Assembly: GCA_002751075.1 (NCBI GenBank) | Contig: NAOQ01000003.1 | Span: 1-21,864, forward strand | DNA: 21,864 nt | Direction of reading: 5' to 3' | Source: Ichthyophonus hoferi | Lineage: Eukaryota; Opisthokonta; Ichthyosporea; Ichthyophonida; Ichthyophonidae | Shown here: in pieces, positions 1 to 11,180 of the stretch | Position numbering within the stretch: the first letter of the stretch is position 1 | Layout: each line of letters opens with the position of its first letter | Position numbers and translations under genes: made by a program | Notes under the pieces: model-generated | The model's input: only the letters and a program-made list of their open reading frames with translations | Databases searched by the model: none | Told to the model about the DNA's origin: nothing

Positions 1-405
1 TTATTATTATTATTACTATTACTATTACTATTTTTACTACTATTAATATTATTATTATTATTATTATTAGTATTGCTATTTTTACTACTATTATTATTCT
101 ATTATTATTCTATTATTATTATTAACTTTACTACTACTATTTTTATTATCACTATTATTATTTTATTACTATTATTATTAACACTGTTATTATTACTATT
201 ACTATTACTATTACTATTACTATTACTATTACTATTACTATTTTTACTACTATTAATAATAACAATAATACTATTACTATTATTATATTACTATTTTTAT
301 TATTATCATTATTACTATTGCTATTATCACTACTATTACTATTATTAATTTTACTACTATTATTATTATCAATTTTACTATTATTATTATTATTATTATT
401 ACATC
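1..405. repeat. (TTA/CTA)n trinucleotide microsatellite
   Basis: About 400 bp consist almost wholly of TTA, CTA, TTT and related trinucleotides, with stretches of regular TTACTA hexamers around 195-240. Apparent reading frames here encode only Leu/Tyr/Ile runs and are an artefact of the repeat. It lies upstream of the first visible helicase exon, so it may sit inside a long intron of that gene. A shorter array of the same kind occurs in a later intron (about 2030-2218). Confidence 0.95.
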
Positions 406-1391
406 TTGTTGATTGTCTATCTTGTGAGAATTTTTATGGAATGTTTTAAACCCTCATACATTATAATATATATTTATATTACATGATGTTGTATGGTGCT
501 GTGTTTTATTGAGTTGTTTTATATTATGCTATGCTATGTCTTCTAATCTTTCTCTCTTTACATTTCTTATACTGTTTTGTTTCTTTCGCTCTTTGTGTGT
601 AGGCATGTGTACACTAAAATGGATACACACACATACATACACATACATACATGCACATACATATATATAGTCTATACTCCTGTTATCTAATCTAGTAAGC
701 AATTATTTGCGTCACTTTAATAAATTATCAGATTTAGTCTATACGATCTCTTACAATATCATGGCATTTCCGACATCCACGTGACTCCTTAGCTGGATTA
801 TATAGGCTCGGCATCCAAATATAGTAGTTATACACGTGTAGCTAGGATATGATATAGATAGATCAACCTATCTATCTATGTACATATATATATGATAGTA
901 AACTGATATACTTATGGCATTATATGGTGTATCAACTTCAACTTGAAGATTCCAAGCTGTTATCAGTACATGTACCCGTCTGTACCACCATCTAAATAGA
1001 CTGGGTTGTCTCTACTAGTATTATTTATTATGTTTATGCTACTGTAATGTAATGTATGTATACTATTATTAGCTGTTCCATTTGGTTACTGGATGTATAC
1101 AGCTTGCTATATGCAGTACATATAGTATATATAGTACATATAATATATATAGTCTTTATAGTATATATATAGTACAAACACCAACCAGTATGATTTCTTT
1201 TCTGTAAATATGGGGCTAGAGTGAACTAGCTTGCAATGGTTTGTAGAATATCTTCATTACAAAGTTTTATGTATGGTGCTGCATGGGACAACCATAACTA
1301 CAAGATAATGGTGTTACCCTAATATGGTAATGATGTCCTAATAACCATAGGCTGATTGTTTTAAGATTTTAATTACATTGGTTCCCCCCAG
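406..1391. other. non-coding stretch, probably intron of the helicase gene
   Basis: No exon is recognisable on either strand. The stretch holds simple sequence: CA/TACA repeats around 620-670, TATA-rich tracts around 1115-1170, and a cytosine run just before the acceptor AG at 1390-1391. In this helicase family the coding sequence for the DEAQ-type and GDxxQL-type motifs should precede the first exon seen. I could not find it here, so it most likely lies upstream of the window. Confidence 0.6.
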
Positions 1392-4300
1392 AACTACTTT
1401 ACCTATGATTCGAAGGAGGAGAGGTAGGTGCTTTATCTCTTTATATATATTTATTTCTGGCCTGTCATTGGATTGTATCTTTTGGATTGTATACTTCTCA
1501 TAACCTATATATATGTATCTACCTATATCTTTCTATTATCTATTTCTATTAGCCTATCGCCTGTCCTATATCTGAACGGTTTAGGTCTTGTAATTAAAAT
1601 TTTAAGCCATATACCATATACTATTTACTGACATGTATATATGTATTTACTATTTACTGACATGTATATATGTATTTTGACCTCTATGTCTATACATATA
1701 TACATACATAACATACATGTATAAAAATATAAATATGTGCACATATGTAGCCCCATCCGCCTACTTGCTATACAGTATCGCATGCATCCAGCCATCAGCC
1801 AGTTTCCCTCTGCCTTTTTCTATGCCAACCGCCTGCTAGATGACAAGTGTGTGGAAGGCGTTGCCTACAAGCAACCATACCATGACATTAAGTAGGTGTT
1901 TGTGTTTGTGTTTGTTTTTGTATATAAAAGGATGTACTATCATATAATATCATATAGCACCATGTCATATCATATTATATCATGTGTGTTTAAGAATGCG
2001 TCTATGGCTATTTAATGTCTTTATAACTATTACTATACTTACTATTAATGCCATCAATATAAGTCCTATTATTACTACGATTACTATCACTCTTACTATT
2101 ACTATTACTATTATTACCTCTTTACTATTATTATTACTATTGCTATTCCTTTTATTATCTCTACTACTATAACTATTATTACTATTTTTATTACTATTAC
2201 TATTACTGCTATTACTAGTGTTTATAGTATGGACACCAACCCTGTCCATCACCCACAGAGGCTTAGGACCCTATTGCTTCCTAGATGTCCATCAAGGGAG
2301 AGAGCTGCACGTATTTAGTTCATTAAGTAATAAGGAAGAAGCAGACATTGCCGTAGGGCTTTTTTATCTCCTATGCAGGTATCACCTCCCCCTCTCTCCC
2401 TCTTTCCCTCTCCCTCTTTTCCCTTTTGCCCGTATTATAATGTGTGCTACTGTGTATATTATAGCTCTCATATGTTTGTCTCTGTGCATCAATTGGGGCT
2501 AAATTGGAATGTTATTATTGAGTTGGATAATAGGACTCTAGAAATAGTGGTTTGTGTTTACTTTACACGTTATCTGGTATAATCTATTGTGATGCAGTAT
2601 GACGGGGTGTGTTTCGATGATATGATATACTGTCAGACTGTTAATATAATCTTAGTGTAACGAAACTGGCTGTTAGTATTAATTAACAGAATACTTATAC
2701 AAACCAATAGCATTACATCCTACTAATTAAATATAGGGAGGCAAGTGCCCATATAATTCCTATACTTCCTATCATACCAACCTACTACATACCCCTCTAA
2801 TAACCTGGTATGCTCAGGACCTGTCCTACTATAGCTTTTGGGGGTAGAGTGGGAATTGTAACCCCCTACAAGAGTCAAATGACTACTATTACCCGTACAT
2901 TCCAGAGGGTATTTGGGGAGACTATATTGAAAAGCGTGGAAATTGCTACTGTTGACAGCTTTCAGGTGGGGGCGTATTTATATATGTGTGTATATATATA
3001 CATGTATATATATGTGTGTATGCATTTATGTCTAGGAGTGTCTTATAGAGGTCACCATATAGCGTAGAGGATATTACCATTACTTTCAATACCTATACCA
3101 TTATTCAATCATATTATAGATGGCAGAGTCACTATATATTAATGTGCTGTACTCCTATGTGTGTATGCATATGTGAAGGTGACTGTTTATTACGTGATAT
3201 AACACAGCATAGTATAACTAGCTTAGCGCTCCTACTATAACCGTATCCATCCATATATATTATACATGTTAACGCCAATAACCCCAGGGTAGAGAAAAAG
3301 ACATTGTTATCTTTTCTTGTGTGCGAGCCCATCCCTCCAAGGGGATTGGCTTCTTGTCAGGTGATGATCTTATTTTATCTAACAGTTTCTTGCATGCCAC
3401 ACGTTCCTTAAAGATCTATATGATGTAAGACATTTTAATACGTTATATATATTCTGATCTAACCACTCACCCACTTCTTCCTTTGTTGATATGTTCTGTC
3501 TTGTCTTATCAGATCTCTATTAACCTCATGAGATATATCGTGTAAGTGATTAGAACCAAGAGACGTCTCTATCACTATTATACACAGATATACTGTTAGT
3601 TGTTATCTTAAACTACTGCAATATAGTTATTATATTACATCCCCTCTTTATCATCTGGTTATTGTTATGTCCGTCCCCCTCTTATCTTCCCTCTCTCCGA
3701 CCCTTTCCCTTATGTTTTTTCTCTTTCTATTTCTATTTCTCTTCCTCTTCTCTCTCTTTCTCTCTCTCTCATTCCCTCACCCTTCCCTCCCACCTCCAGA
3801 TGTCAGACGTATGAATGTAGGCCTAACCCGCGCCAAGTACTCTCTCTTTATTCTAGGCAATACTACCGCACTGCAGCAGAACGATACATGGAGGGTAGGT
3901 AACCCCCTGATATGATAAGCCAGTATAAACAGTGCTATGAATATTGTTTGGATCACGTACACAGGCAAATATAGAGGGTATTTTATATTGCACTGTATTA
4001 AACTTTATGTGATTTTATTTGATGTATAATACTATATTTATACTATGGTTTATTATGGTAAATTGACTGTATTGTTCTGTTAGGATCCTTTTATATTATA
4101 ATTAGGGACTATGACTGAATCATATAGACGTGGGAAAATTGAGGGGGTGTTGTATATTTTATCGTATTGCATGTTATTTTATAGTAGTACTTTATTTTAT
4201 TCTATTTTGTGTATTATACTATATTACGTCATATTGTATCATAGTTTTACTAGGATGGGTTATAATATATTGACTGTGTTGTTGGATTAATACTGATAAA

Positions 4301-7060
4301 CAATTGCACATAATCTCACCCTCATTGATAATAATGAGAAAGTAAGTACTAGTTATAGTAACTCTAATGAACGTAATGGTATGGTTATTTAATGTCACAT
4401 CATTGGCTGTGATAAAAGATATACGAATATAAAATTAATTATATATAGCCATAGGTCATTAATTATTTAATTATAATGTTTAGGCCTTGGTAGAAGATGC
4501 TCGTCGCAGGAAGGTAGTACATGTAGTCAGCAATACAGACTATCCCCTCCCCCGTGGGTATAGCAGTAGTGACTTGCAATATGCTCTGCCTAATGCCTAT
4601 TCTCAAAGTAAGTTATGTTATATGTTACCTGACTGGGATGGGCTGGACTTTTCTATTGGTATATGTATCTATGTATGTATGTGTATATAGCCTTATACTA
4701 TCATCTACATTGTACTATTATATTGCCATTTATATACGCTATCATATTGCTATACATAAAATATTTTACCTGTACGCATTATGTAGCACTATATATATAT
4801 ATATATATGGGATATATTTACTTGCGTATCACTGTTTATACACTAGATCGTTATGCGTGTTGGTTAGAGGCAGTCTACTTCTGCATTTAGAACTTTTTAT
4901 TTTCTGCGTAGGTAAAAATGGGCTTGTTATGTGTGTATGTGCACGCGTGTGTTTATATGTATATGTATGTGTATATGTATATGTATATGTATGTGTATGT
5001 TTATGTATCTAAGTGTTTTTTTACCTGCATTTTAATCGTAGCATATCACTAGACATTAACCATCTGTATTTCTTCCAGGTACAGTATCAATGTCCAACCT
5101 TTATACCCCTCTTTCTATCCCGCCACCTCCCAATCATCCACCAGAACAACAACCTCCTTGTCCCCCTAACAATGATAACGAGAGTCCAGAAGAAGGAGAA
5201 ATAGGAGAGGAGATAGAAGATAAAGCTATACACAATGATATGAATGCCAAGGACGGAAAGAGACAAAGGATGGGAGAGGGAAAGATGCCAAAAAAGAAAA
5301 AAAAGATAGAGCGAAACAAAGAAGCTGGCTATCCCCCTGAAAATGATGTCATAGAACCTCCCCTGCTTAGGAAAAGTGACGAAAATATAACTGAAAATAT
5401 GACAGCTACTATAACTACTAAGAGGAAAGCTAGTGTAAACCCTGAAAAGAGTGCAATGGATTTCAATAATAATGACCTCACAGGCTTACGACCAGATAGA
5501 ATAGGAGGGAAAGAAGGAAGTGGTGGGTCTGGTGTTGATATCAATAGTAGTAAAGGTAATGAAAGGAATGATGTGGTGTATAGTATAGAGTATCCATATT
5601 TGGATGTTGCATATGTGTGTATTGTGATATGTAAATAGTACATACAAGATGTATAGAGAATATAAGGCCATACATACATGCCTACTATCATACATAAGAT
5701 GATATTTCCCGACTTCCCTCCTTCCTTCCCTGTCCCTGTCCCGCCATACGTACATATGCATTCATGCGTACTTATACATACATACATACCTACATACCTA
5801 CATACATCCATCCATATACATATTCATTCTACTTAATTATTATACTATTATACTTACCCTTAACCCTCACGGTAGGATTAATTCGTGTGCCTACTCATAC
5901 ACGTGGAGAACAACTTAATCGGGCACATCGGCAAAAAAGGCCAATTAAAACTTTGAATAGTCAAGGTCAATCACAGATTGGCCAACCATCATCTGCCCCT
6001 CTTCCCACCGTCTCCTTCTCTTCTCTACATGGTATACCTAATATGAACCCTAAGTCTACCAAAGTACCCAAGACTACAGTTGGTAATAAGCAATTTGCCG
6101 CTATGAAACTTCCTTCCTCCACCAAACTTTCCTCACAACCCTCCCTGTTAAATTTTGAAAAATCCACTTCAAAGCCCAACATAACTGGATCAATTACTGG
6201 TGGTCCTCCAAGTAAGCTGCCTCCCATTATTACATCTTACATCTTATTAGATATATAGAGTTATGTATATTATGTTTAGATGTGTATGTATGTACAACAT
6301 TGTGTGCATGAATATACATTACATTGTCATGTAGCACGCAAGCTGTACATTTAGAAATACTTCATATATACTATATTATATCACTGAAAATTTTATCTTA
6401 TATAAATAATGGTGCTAATCATGGGTCTAGGAGATCTATAAAGTTACGGATAGGTGTTTATGTAAAACAGTATGTATATGACTATATATCATAGTTTATT
6501 AGGGCATAAAGTGCATATTGAAAAAATATTTCATCTATACCATGCTATATTGTGTCACTAATCTTTTCATATATATATAATGATACTAACTATGGGTCTA
6601 ACAGAACTTAATCCATCTCTAAATAAGTTTTCGAAGGCACCTCAAAAGTATGTAACTTTAGCTCTGTCATTGATATTATATAATATTATATTATTTTCTA
6701 TTATATTATCTTATATTATATATTTTTGTGGTTTGATGTGTTTTTTTTTTCCTAAATCAGAGATGTCGAAAATGTTCCGTATAACAATATAATAATATCA
6801 CCGCATAATAGTATAATAATATTATAACATAATAGTATTTCCAGGATAAGTGCCTGAATCTTCACGAGTGCCCTCATTGAATCACCCTTTTATGCTTTGA
6901 CTTATCTTTAATTTCACTCGTCCTTCCTCCCTATCCCTCTCTTTCTCTTTCTCCCTCCTCCCTCCTATCTTACTGTAGAAGAGAACCTGCCCCAGACTTC
7001 CTCGATGCCCTATTGGCTAGTCAGAAAAAAGACTATACAAACCCTGGCCGCCATAAGTAA
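1392..7060 (+). CDS. SETX: Senataxin/Sen1-like SF1B RNA/DNA helicase, 3' part (11 exons)
   Basis: This is the C-terminal part of an Upf1/Sen1-family superfamily 1B helicase. The family unwinds RNA-DNA hybrids and acts in transcription termination and R-loop removal in the nucleus. Exons: 1392-1423, 1751-1891, 2259-2378, 2818-2965, 3288-3360, 3800-3894, 4484-4607, 5079-5555, 5876-6211, 6605-6647, 6979-7060. All introns are GT-AG, and the phases join without a break into about 556 residues ending in TAA. Numbered from the first visible residue, motif IV QYRMHP is at 19-24, PYCFLDV follows in exon 3, motif V TVDSFQGRE is at 142-150, and motif VI NVGLTRAK is at 177-184. KYSLFILGN and a TWRALVEDARRR helix complete the RecA2 domain, a close match to Senataxin/Sen1 wording. 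From about residue 245 the tail is disordered: proline-rich, then acidic, then a KKKKK basic cluster (316-320) that would serve as a nuclear localisation signal, then Ser/Thr/Pro-rich. The ATPase motifs I-III are upstream of the window. Several acceptors follow long pyrimidine tracts (for example 3670-3799 and 6917-6978). The family is sure; Senataxin versus a close Upf1 relative is less so. Confidence 0.87.
1621..1678 (+). repeat. 29-bp tandem duplication in a helicase intron
   Basis: A 29-bp unit starting CTATTTACTGACATG at 1621 is repeated immediately at 1650, with a single difference at the last base. It lies between helicase exons 1 and 2 and reads as a recent local duplication with no visible function. 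Confidence 0.9.
2028..2218 (+). repeat. (TTA/CTA)n microsatellite in a helicase intron
   Basis: Trinucleotide repeats of ACT/ATT type fill most of the intron between helicase exons 2 and 3. The sequence resembles the large array at the window's left end. Open frames on both strands here (Ile/Thr/Leu on one, Asn/Ser/Val on the other) are repeat artefacts. Confidence 0.9.
4915..5012 (+). repeat. (TGTATA)n purine-pyrimidine microsatellite in a helicase intron
   Basis: About 100 bp of alternating GTGTATATGTATATGT-type sequence lies in the intron before helicase exon 8. The same intron also holds a (TA)n run at about 4790-4808. No coding capacity is seen. Confidence 0.85.
6344..6604 (+). repeat. 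direct duplication of about 90 bp in helicase intron, second copy ends at a splice acceptor
   Basis: Sequence 6344-6433 and sequence 6511-6604 align over their length, sharing ATACTTCAT/ATATTTCAT, CTATATT, TATCACTGA/TGTCACTAA, and the closing ATGGGTCTA. The second copy ends in TATGGGTCTAACAG, where AG is the acceptor of helicase exon 10. The first copy has TAGGAG at the matching place. The copies are diverged, so the duplication is old. Confidence 0.7.
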
Positions 7061-7602
7061 TTGGAAAATTTAGTGTTTAAATACTTTCATATTAGAAGGC
7101 TTTACTCAGTAGTTACATTGTACTTATACTTTCTAATAATCATTCTGGGCAATGTATGGTCATTTATATGCATATGATATATATATATATATTGTACTAT
7201 ACATACAGCTCTGAGCATGTTGTGTGTATACCTTATTATTGCAATTGTCTTATTTTACTTGTATATGATATTTTAACGCCGGACATAACTACCTTCCTGA
7301 TTTGGTCAAACAATAATAAAAATGACTGATAGCATGTTGATCAATTATATATGATAAATAAATGGGTTAGACGAATAAGTATGTCAGTTGAAATTTAAGC
7401 AGTATACCCTATTGGTTTAGCAGGTTGTATTGTTGCTATGAATGTCTTCTTATATATCAACCTCTTGATATTTGCTATAAATTTAGTTTTTTATGTGCTT
7501 TGTTTATATTTAATATCTCTTTCGCTCAGCATTCATTAATGCGTCACCAAGAATAATATGGCGATATGTGTAGATATTTGACAATATATGGCAAACATAT
7601 CC
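7061..7602. other. 3' flank of helicase gene
   Basis: No coding sequence is seen. An AATAAA at 7315-7320, about 255 bp past the helicase stop, and another at about 7354-7359 are candidate poly(A) signals. They are weak evidence in such AT-rich sequence. Confidence 0.35.
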
Positions 7603-7929
7603 TGTCTTTTTTTTAAGCCGTTACCCTAATAATGACGCATGTCCGGTGGCAGACTATAGTGTAAAAAAAAAAACTGGAAGCCCCGTTTCAACCACACAGT
7701 GGTTAATTTATGCTATTTTAAACACATTCTAAACACATGTGATGCGATGAGACTAAATTCAGATCAAATTAGATACCTAATATAATATAGTATACAGGAA
7801 TTAATATCAATCTGAATCATTATTATAGAGGTTTGTTAGATAAGCTCTGCTATTTGACTAATAACAGATAATAATAAATAAATTTATAGATAAGGAATCA
7901 TACTAACATTTTAGAGATGTTCCTGGATT
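7603..7929 (+). repeat. dispersed repeat family 1, copy 1
   Basis: This is the first of three related, about 300-330 bp, non-coding copies in the same orientation (others at 12871-13199 and 16571-16930). Shared blocks in order: TGTCTTT then TTAAGCCGTTACCCT, AATGACGCATG, a GGAAGC-type block, TCAACCACnnnGTGGTTAATTTA, TGATGCGATGAGA, AGGAATTAAT, CAATCTGAATCATTA, GGTTTG, TAAGGAATCAT, and TCCTGGATT at the end. Identity is roughly three quarters by eye. The core hairpin AACCAC-ACA-GTGGTT is at 7690-7704. I see no terminal inverted repeats, target-site duplications or protein. It is probably a non-autonomous mobile element remnant of unknown class. Confidence 0.85.
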
Positions 7930-8241
7930 AAATTGTCATCTAAACTATACATTATTACTATTGTTATTATTATTATTATTATTATTGTATATGGTTTATG
8001 TGCATGCAATCCATCAGTGCCTTCATGTATAATGTATACGTGTCTTAAAATGCCGCCAGTCATGTAAAAACTTTGTGTATATATAATATAAGAATCTACA
8101 AGATACACCACTAGTACTTTCCGTGAGGATGGGATCGTTGTAACTTGCGCCCCCAATTAGTTTTAATTGTTCTTCTACAGTTTACTACAAAGTGACTGTG
8201 GATATTGCTGAATCTGCCCCCAATATATGAGTTTTGTAAAC

Positions 8242-8302
8242 TCAAACAGATCCTAATTCCTCCTCCACCGTACTTTTAAACGCGTCAATGTCGGTAATGC
8301 AC
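8242..8302 (-). CDS. possible terminal exon of an unrecognised minus-strand gene
   Basis: Reading the minus strand, an acceptor TAACAG at 8308-8303 is followed by 61 bases. After one leftover base these encode CITDIDAFKSTVEEELGSV and a TGA stop (8242-8244). The residue composition is ordinary and not repeat-like, unlike chance frames nearby. It could join in phase to the open stretch at 8624-8767 if a weak donor (GGGTACC) in that stretch is used. There is no family match I can name, and no start or promoter is identified. It may be a chance open frame. Confidence 0.25.
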
Positions 8303-8620
8303 CTGTTAGTGTACATGTATGTCTAATTAACACTTTACTAATCCCCTTATCATAGGATTGCTCTCTTCTGCCTATGTATTTATTCAGTGTATACTACTTG
8401 GTAGTGCAGATTTATAGTATATTATATTACATTACGCTATATTCTAATATATTGTATTATATAATTTTATGATATTATATTACTACAATGACTACCATAC
8501 TCTCTCGTCTATACTTATATATAATAACATATATCAACATATCAGCCTACATGCATACATGCATACATGTACGTACTGTATGTACGACATAAACTAGAAA
8601 CAATTCTAGCTATTACTAAC

Positions 8621-8767
8621 CTATGACCAATAAATAGTACGGTACCCATTTTCCACTGGAACTCCATAATCACCCAATATCAATAGCGAGTGTGTGCAAT
8701 ACACTATAGTAGCCAATCCAATACTATAAAGACTAGCATTAGAGGCTTGTATATACAGACTATTGGT
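8621..8767 (-). CDS. possible internal exon of an unrecognised minus-strand gene
   Basis: The minus strand has a good acceptor (GTCCACAG, ending 8768). Next come 48 codons open to a TAG at 8621-8623, with a strong donor-like GTTAGT right after it. The peptide contains ASLYSIGLATIVYCTHSLLILGDYG, loosely reminiscent of a kelch blade (small hydrophobic strand then Gly-x-Tyr-Gly). The similarity is too weak to name. No upstream exon was found between here and the phosphoglycerate mutase gene. Treat it as a hint only. Confidence 0.22.
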   Translation of the reverse strand, partial: TNSLYIQASNASLYSIGLATIVYCTHSLLILGDYGVPVENGYRTIYWS

Positions 8768-8785
8768 CTGTGGACAAGTAACCAT

Positions 8786-9558
8786 CAATGAATGATAGAG
8801 AAACTGTATATATGTAGTGTGGTTGTAATCTACTTCCTTTATGTAGTGGTATAATATAATAATTACAATGCTATACATTGGAATATATCCAAGCTAAACA
8901 ACCTTAATGAAATTGAAAGATTAAATATTGTAGAGTAGTATCATAACATGGTATAGTAATATAGTACAGATAAACTAGAAAACAGCAACATGTATAGCAA
9001 GTACGTACGGCAACCCCTATTATATTTACACTCTAAACCTGACCTTATACAGTAACCTAGGAACATAATATCACAGCTCAATTATATATAATACCACAAC
9101 CACAACTCAATATAATTACAATATCGTATTAGATAAATTTTCTTATTAGACATTCTATTAATACGTAAACTCGACTGAGACGGGAAAAAAAAAGAGCGTC
9201 AATGACATAACTATGGAAATATATAATTTATCAAACTGGATAATAAAGGTGCAAGGGATATAGGGTATAAGTGCATGTTATATATCAATACAAACACAGT
9301 AGTTTGGTGTTGCTTTATAAGTAGGGTACTATGCATATTACATCGGTATATCGTAGTGTACTATATTGTATTCCATAATGTATAATAAAAAATAATAAAA
9401 TAATCCTACTATAATATACATAACAGATGTGGTGTCAAAAATAAATGAATTATATGTATAGTTAGTTATACATACGCGCATATTTGACAACAAAACACAA
9501 TAATCTCAAAAAAGCAGTCCATGTATTGTATTATTAACTAGCATTCATTCCATAAGAT
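8786..9558. other. AT-rich intergenic stretch downstream of phosphoglycerate mutase
   Basis: No coding sequence is supported on either strand. It contains the 3' flank of the minus-strand phosphoglycerate mutase gene. The only minus-strand AATAAA near the stop overlaps the stop codon itself (9558-9563). Confidence 0.5.
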
Positions 9559-11080
9559 TTATTTCTTGGCAGCGGTCTGGTTGGCAACACCCTCAATGCG
9601 GGCACGGATATCATCCTGGTTGCCAAGGTAGAAGCCAGAGAGGGGAGAGAAGGCGTTGGCCTGCTTGATAGGCTTAAGGTTCTCATCGAGCTTGTACACC
9701 AGAGGGACACCGGTGGGGATGTTGAGGTTGAGGATATCCTCCTCACTGATGTTGTCAAGGTACTTGACGAGACCACGGAGAGAGTTACCGTGGGCGGTGA
9801 CGAGCACCTTCTTGCCGGCCTTGATGGCAGGGGCTACATCACTGTCCCAGAAGGGAAGGACACGGGCAATGGTGTCCTTGAGGCACTCAGCAGAGGGGAG
9901 CTCCTCAGCGGGGACCTGAGCGTACTTGCGCTCGTGAGAGGGGTGGTAAGGGTGGCTGGGGGCAGCAGTGGGAGGGGGGACATCGTAAGACCTCCTCCAG
10001 ATGAGGACCTTGTCAGCACCGTGCTTCTCAACGGTCTCCTTCTTGTTAAGACCCTGGAGCTCACCGTACATACGCTCGTTCAGGCGCCAGCTGCGGATAA
10101 CGGGGATCCACATGCAGTCAGTGGCCTCAAGGGCCAACCAGGCGGTCTTGATGGCACGCTTCTGGACGGAGGTGAAGCACACATCGAACTCATAGCCAGC
10201 TTTCTACAAAGATAAATAAATGATTGTTAGTGTTGCATTGCAGTAAATATAGACGGATTTGGTATTGTATGGTATAGGTTTTAGAGTGATAATAGGTAGT
10301 GAATGGTATTGAATGCTGTGCGAAAAGGAAAATGTGTATGTATTTAACTTTTAATATATCAGCTGAAAAAACCAAGCCGAGAGAATGAAAACTTCGAACA
10401 ATAAAAATAAAATAAAGCAACAGATTAAGTATGGAAACATACGGCGAGCTCGGCACCGGCAGCGGTGGCCTCCTCAATACCCTTGGTGGAGAGGGGAACA
10501 TCAACCCAACCGGTGAAACGGTTCTCGAGGTTCCAGGTGGACTCGCCTATTGATAGTGTATGGTTTTAGTACACTGATATATATTCCATACTATATTATA
10601 TCCTAAAATGTGCAAATTTCTGCTTCGTATCACATTCTGTTTCTTGGATTGTACTGTATCAATAAAACAATACCAGTATGCTATCAACTAATCTCGTTCC
10701 CATTCCAAATACATAATACACCATAGTAGATTGTGTCCCTGTAGAGTAATAGTTATTGGACTGTGATGGTTGACTGTCCTCTTAACATTGACTTTATGCT
10801 GAAAAAGTACTGTGTACATGCTTTTGAGTGCTCGGAACTAATTATTATACGGAAAAACTTTCGATGAAACATCCAATGAAATGCTTTCAATATAAAGCAA
10901 AATAACAAAAAAGAATAAAAAAATACGTGGGAAAAGGACCAATATAAATTGCTATCAAATTACAAGTTAATTTAATTTTAATTGTCGGTGTGAATAATCA
11001 TAAAACATTTCCTAGCACGGAAACTTTTAAATGTTAATATTCAACTCACCGTGGCGCATAAGAACAAGTGTGTAAACCAT
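9559..11080 (-). CDS. PGAM1: 2,3-bisphosphoglycerate-dependent phosphoglycerate mutase (3 exons, complete)
   Basis: It interconverts 3- and 2-phosphoglycerate in glycolysis and gluconeogenesis in the cytosol. Exons on the minus strand: 11080-11050, 10546-10443, 10203-9559. The GT-AG introns of 503 and 239 bp join in phase to 259 residues, close to the usual 247-254. The N-terminus is [16 protein letters not shown]. His10 is the phospho-accepting nucleophile, and Arg9, Arg61, Glu88, Arg115-Arg116, His183 and Asn185 fall where the E. coli enzyme has its active-site residues. [10 protein letters not shown] and TAHGNSLRG are clear signatures. The C-terminus (YLGNQDDI...VANQ) resembles the bacterial GpmA end more than the animal one. 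One oddity is NERMYG where nearly all relatives I know have NERHYG. Exons are much richer in G and C than their surroundings (35 of 60 bases in 9601-9660), with C or G at most third positions, as expected of a highly expressed gene. The start context AAAATGG is good. Confidence 0.97.
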
Positions 11081-11131
11081 TTTGAACGTTAGAACAAGAA
11101 TGTACTAAAGGATTTATTAAATCGAGGTTGT

Positions 11132-11139
11132 CTTATATA
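11132..11139 (-). promoter_or_regulatory. TATA box of the phosphoglycerate mutase gene
   Basis: The minus strand reads CTATATAAGA at 11140-11131, about 52-59 bases before the ATG. A start 25-30 bases downstream would give a leader of roughly 25 nt. TATA-like strings are common in this AT-rich sequence. This one is supported by its spacing to a start codon and by the gene's codon bias. Confidence 0.6.
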
Positions 11140-11180
11140 GGTAACAGGATGAATAGGTTAACCAGTAAATATTCCAGATT

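Noticed and set aside
73-348. Leu/Tyr-rich open frame
   Set aside because: It is a direct translation of the TTA/CTA microsatellite, with no protein character.
1980-2252. Open frames on both strands rich in Ile/Thr or Asn/Ser
   Set aside because: They lie in an intronic trinucleotide repeat and have no independent support.
4554-5012. 152-codon plus-strand frame overlapping helicase exon 7
   Set aside because: It reads exon 7 in the wrong frame, then a TA/GTATAT-rich intron. The residues are Tyr/Val/Cys runs typical of that repeat.
9656-10215. Plus-strand open frames opposite phosphoglycerate mutase
   Set aside because: They are antisense shadows caused by the GC-rich codon use of the mutase exon.
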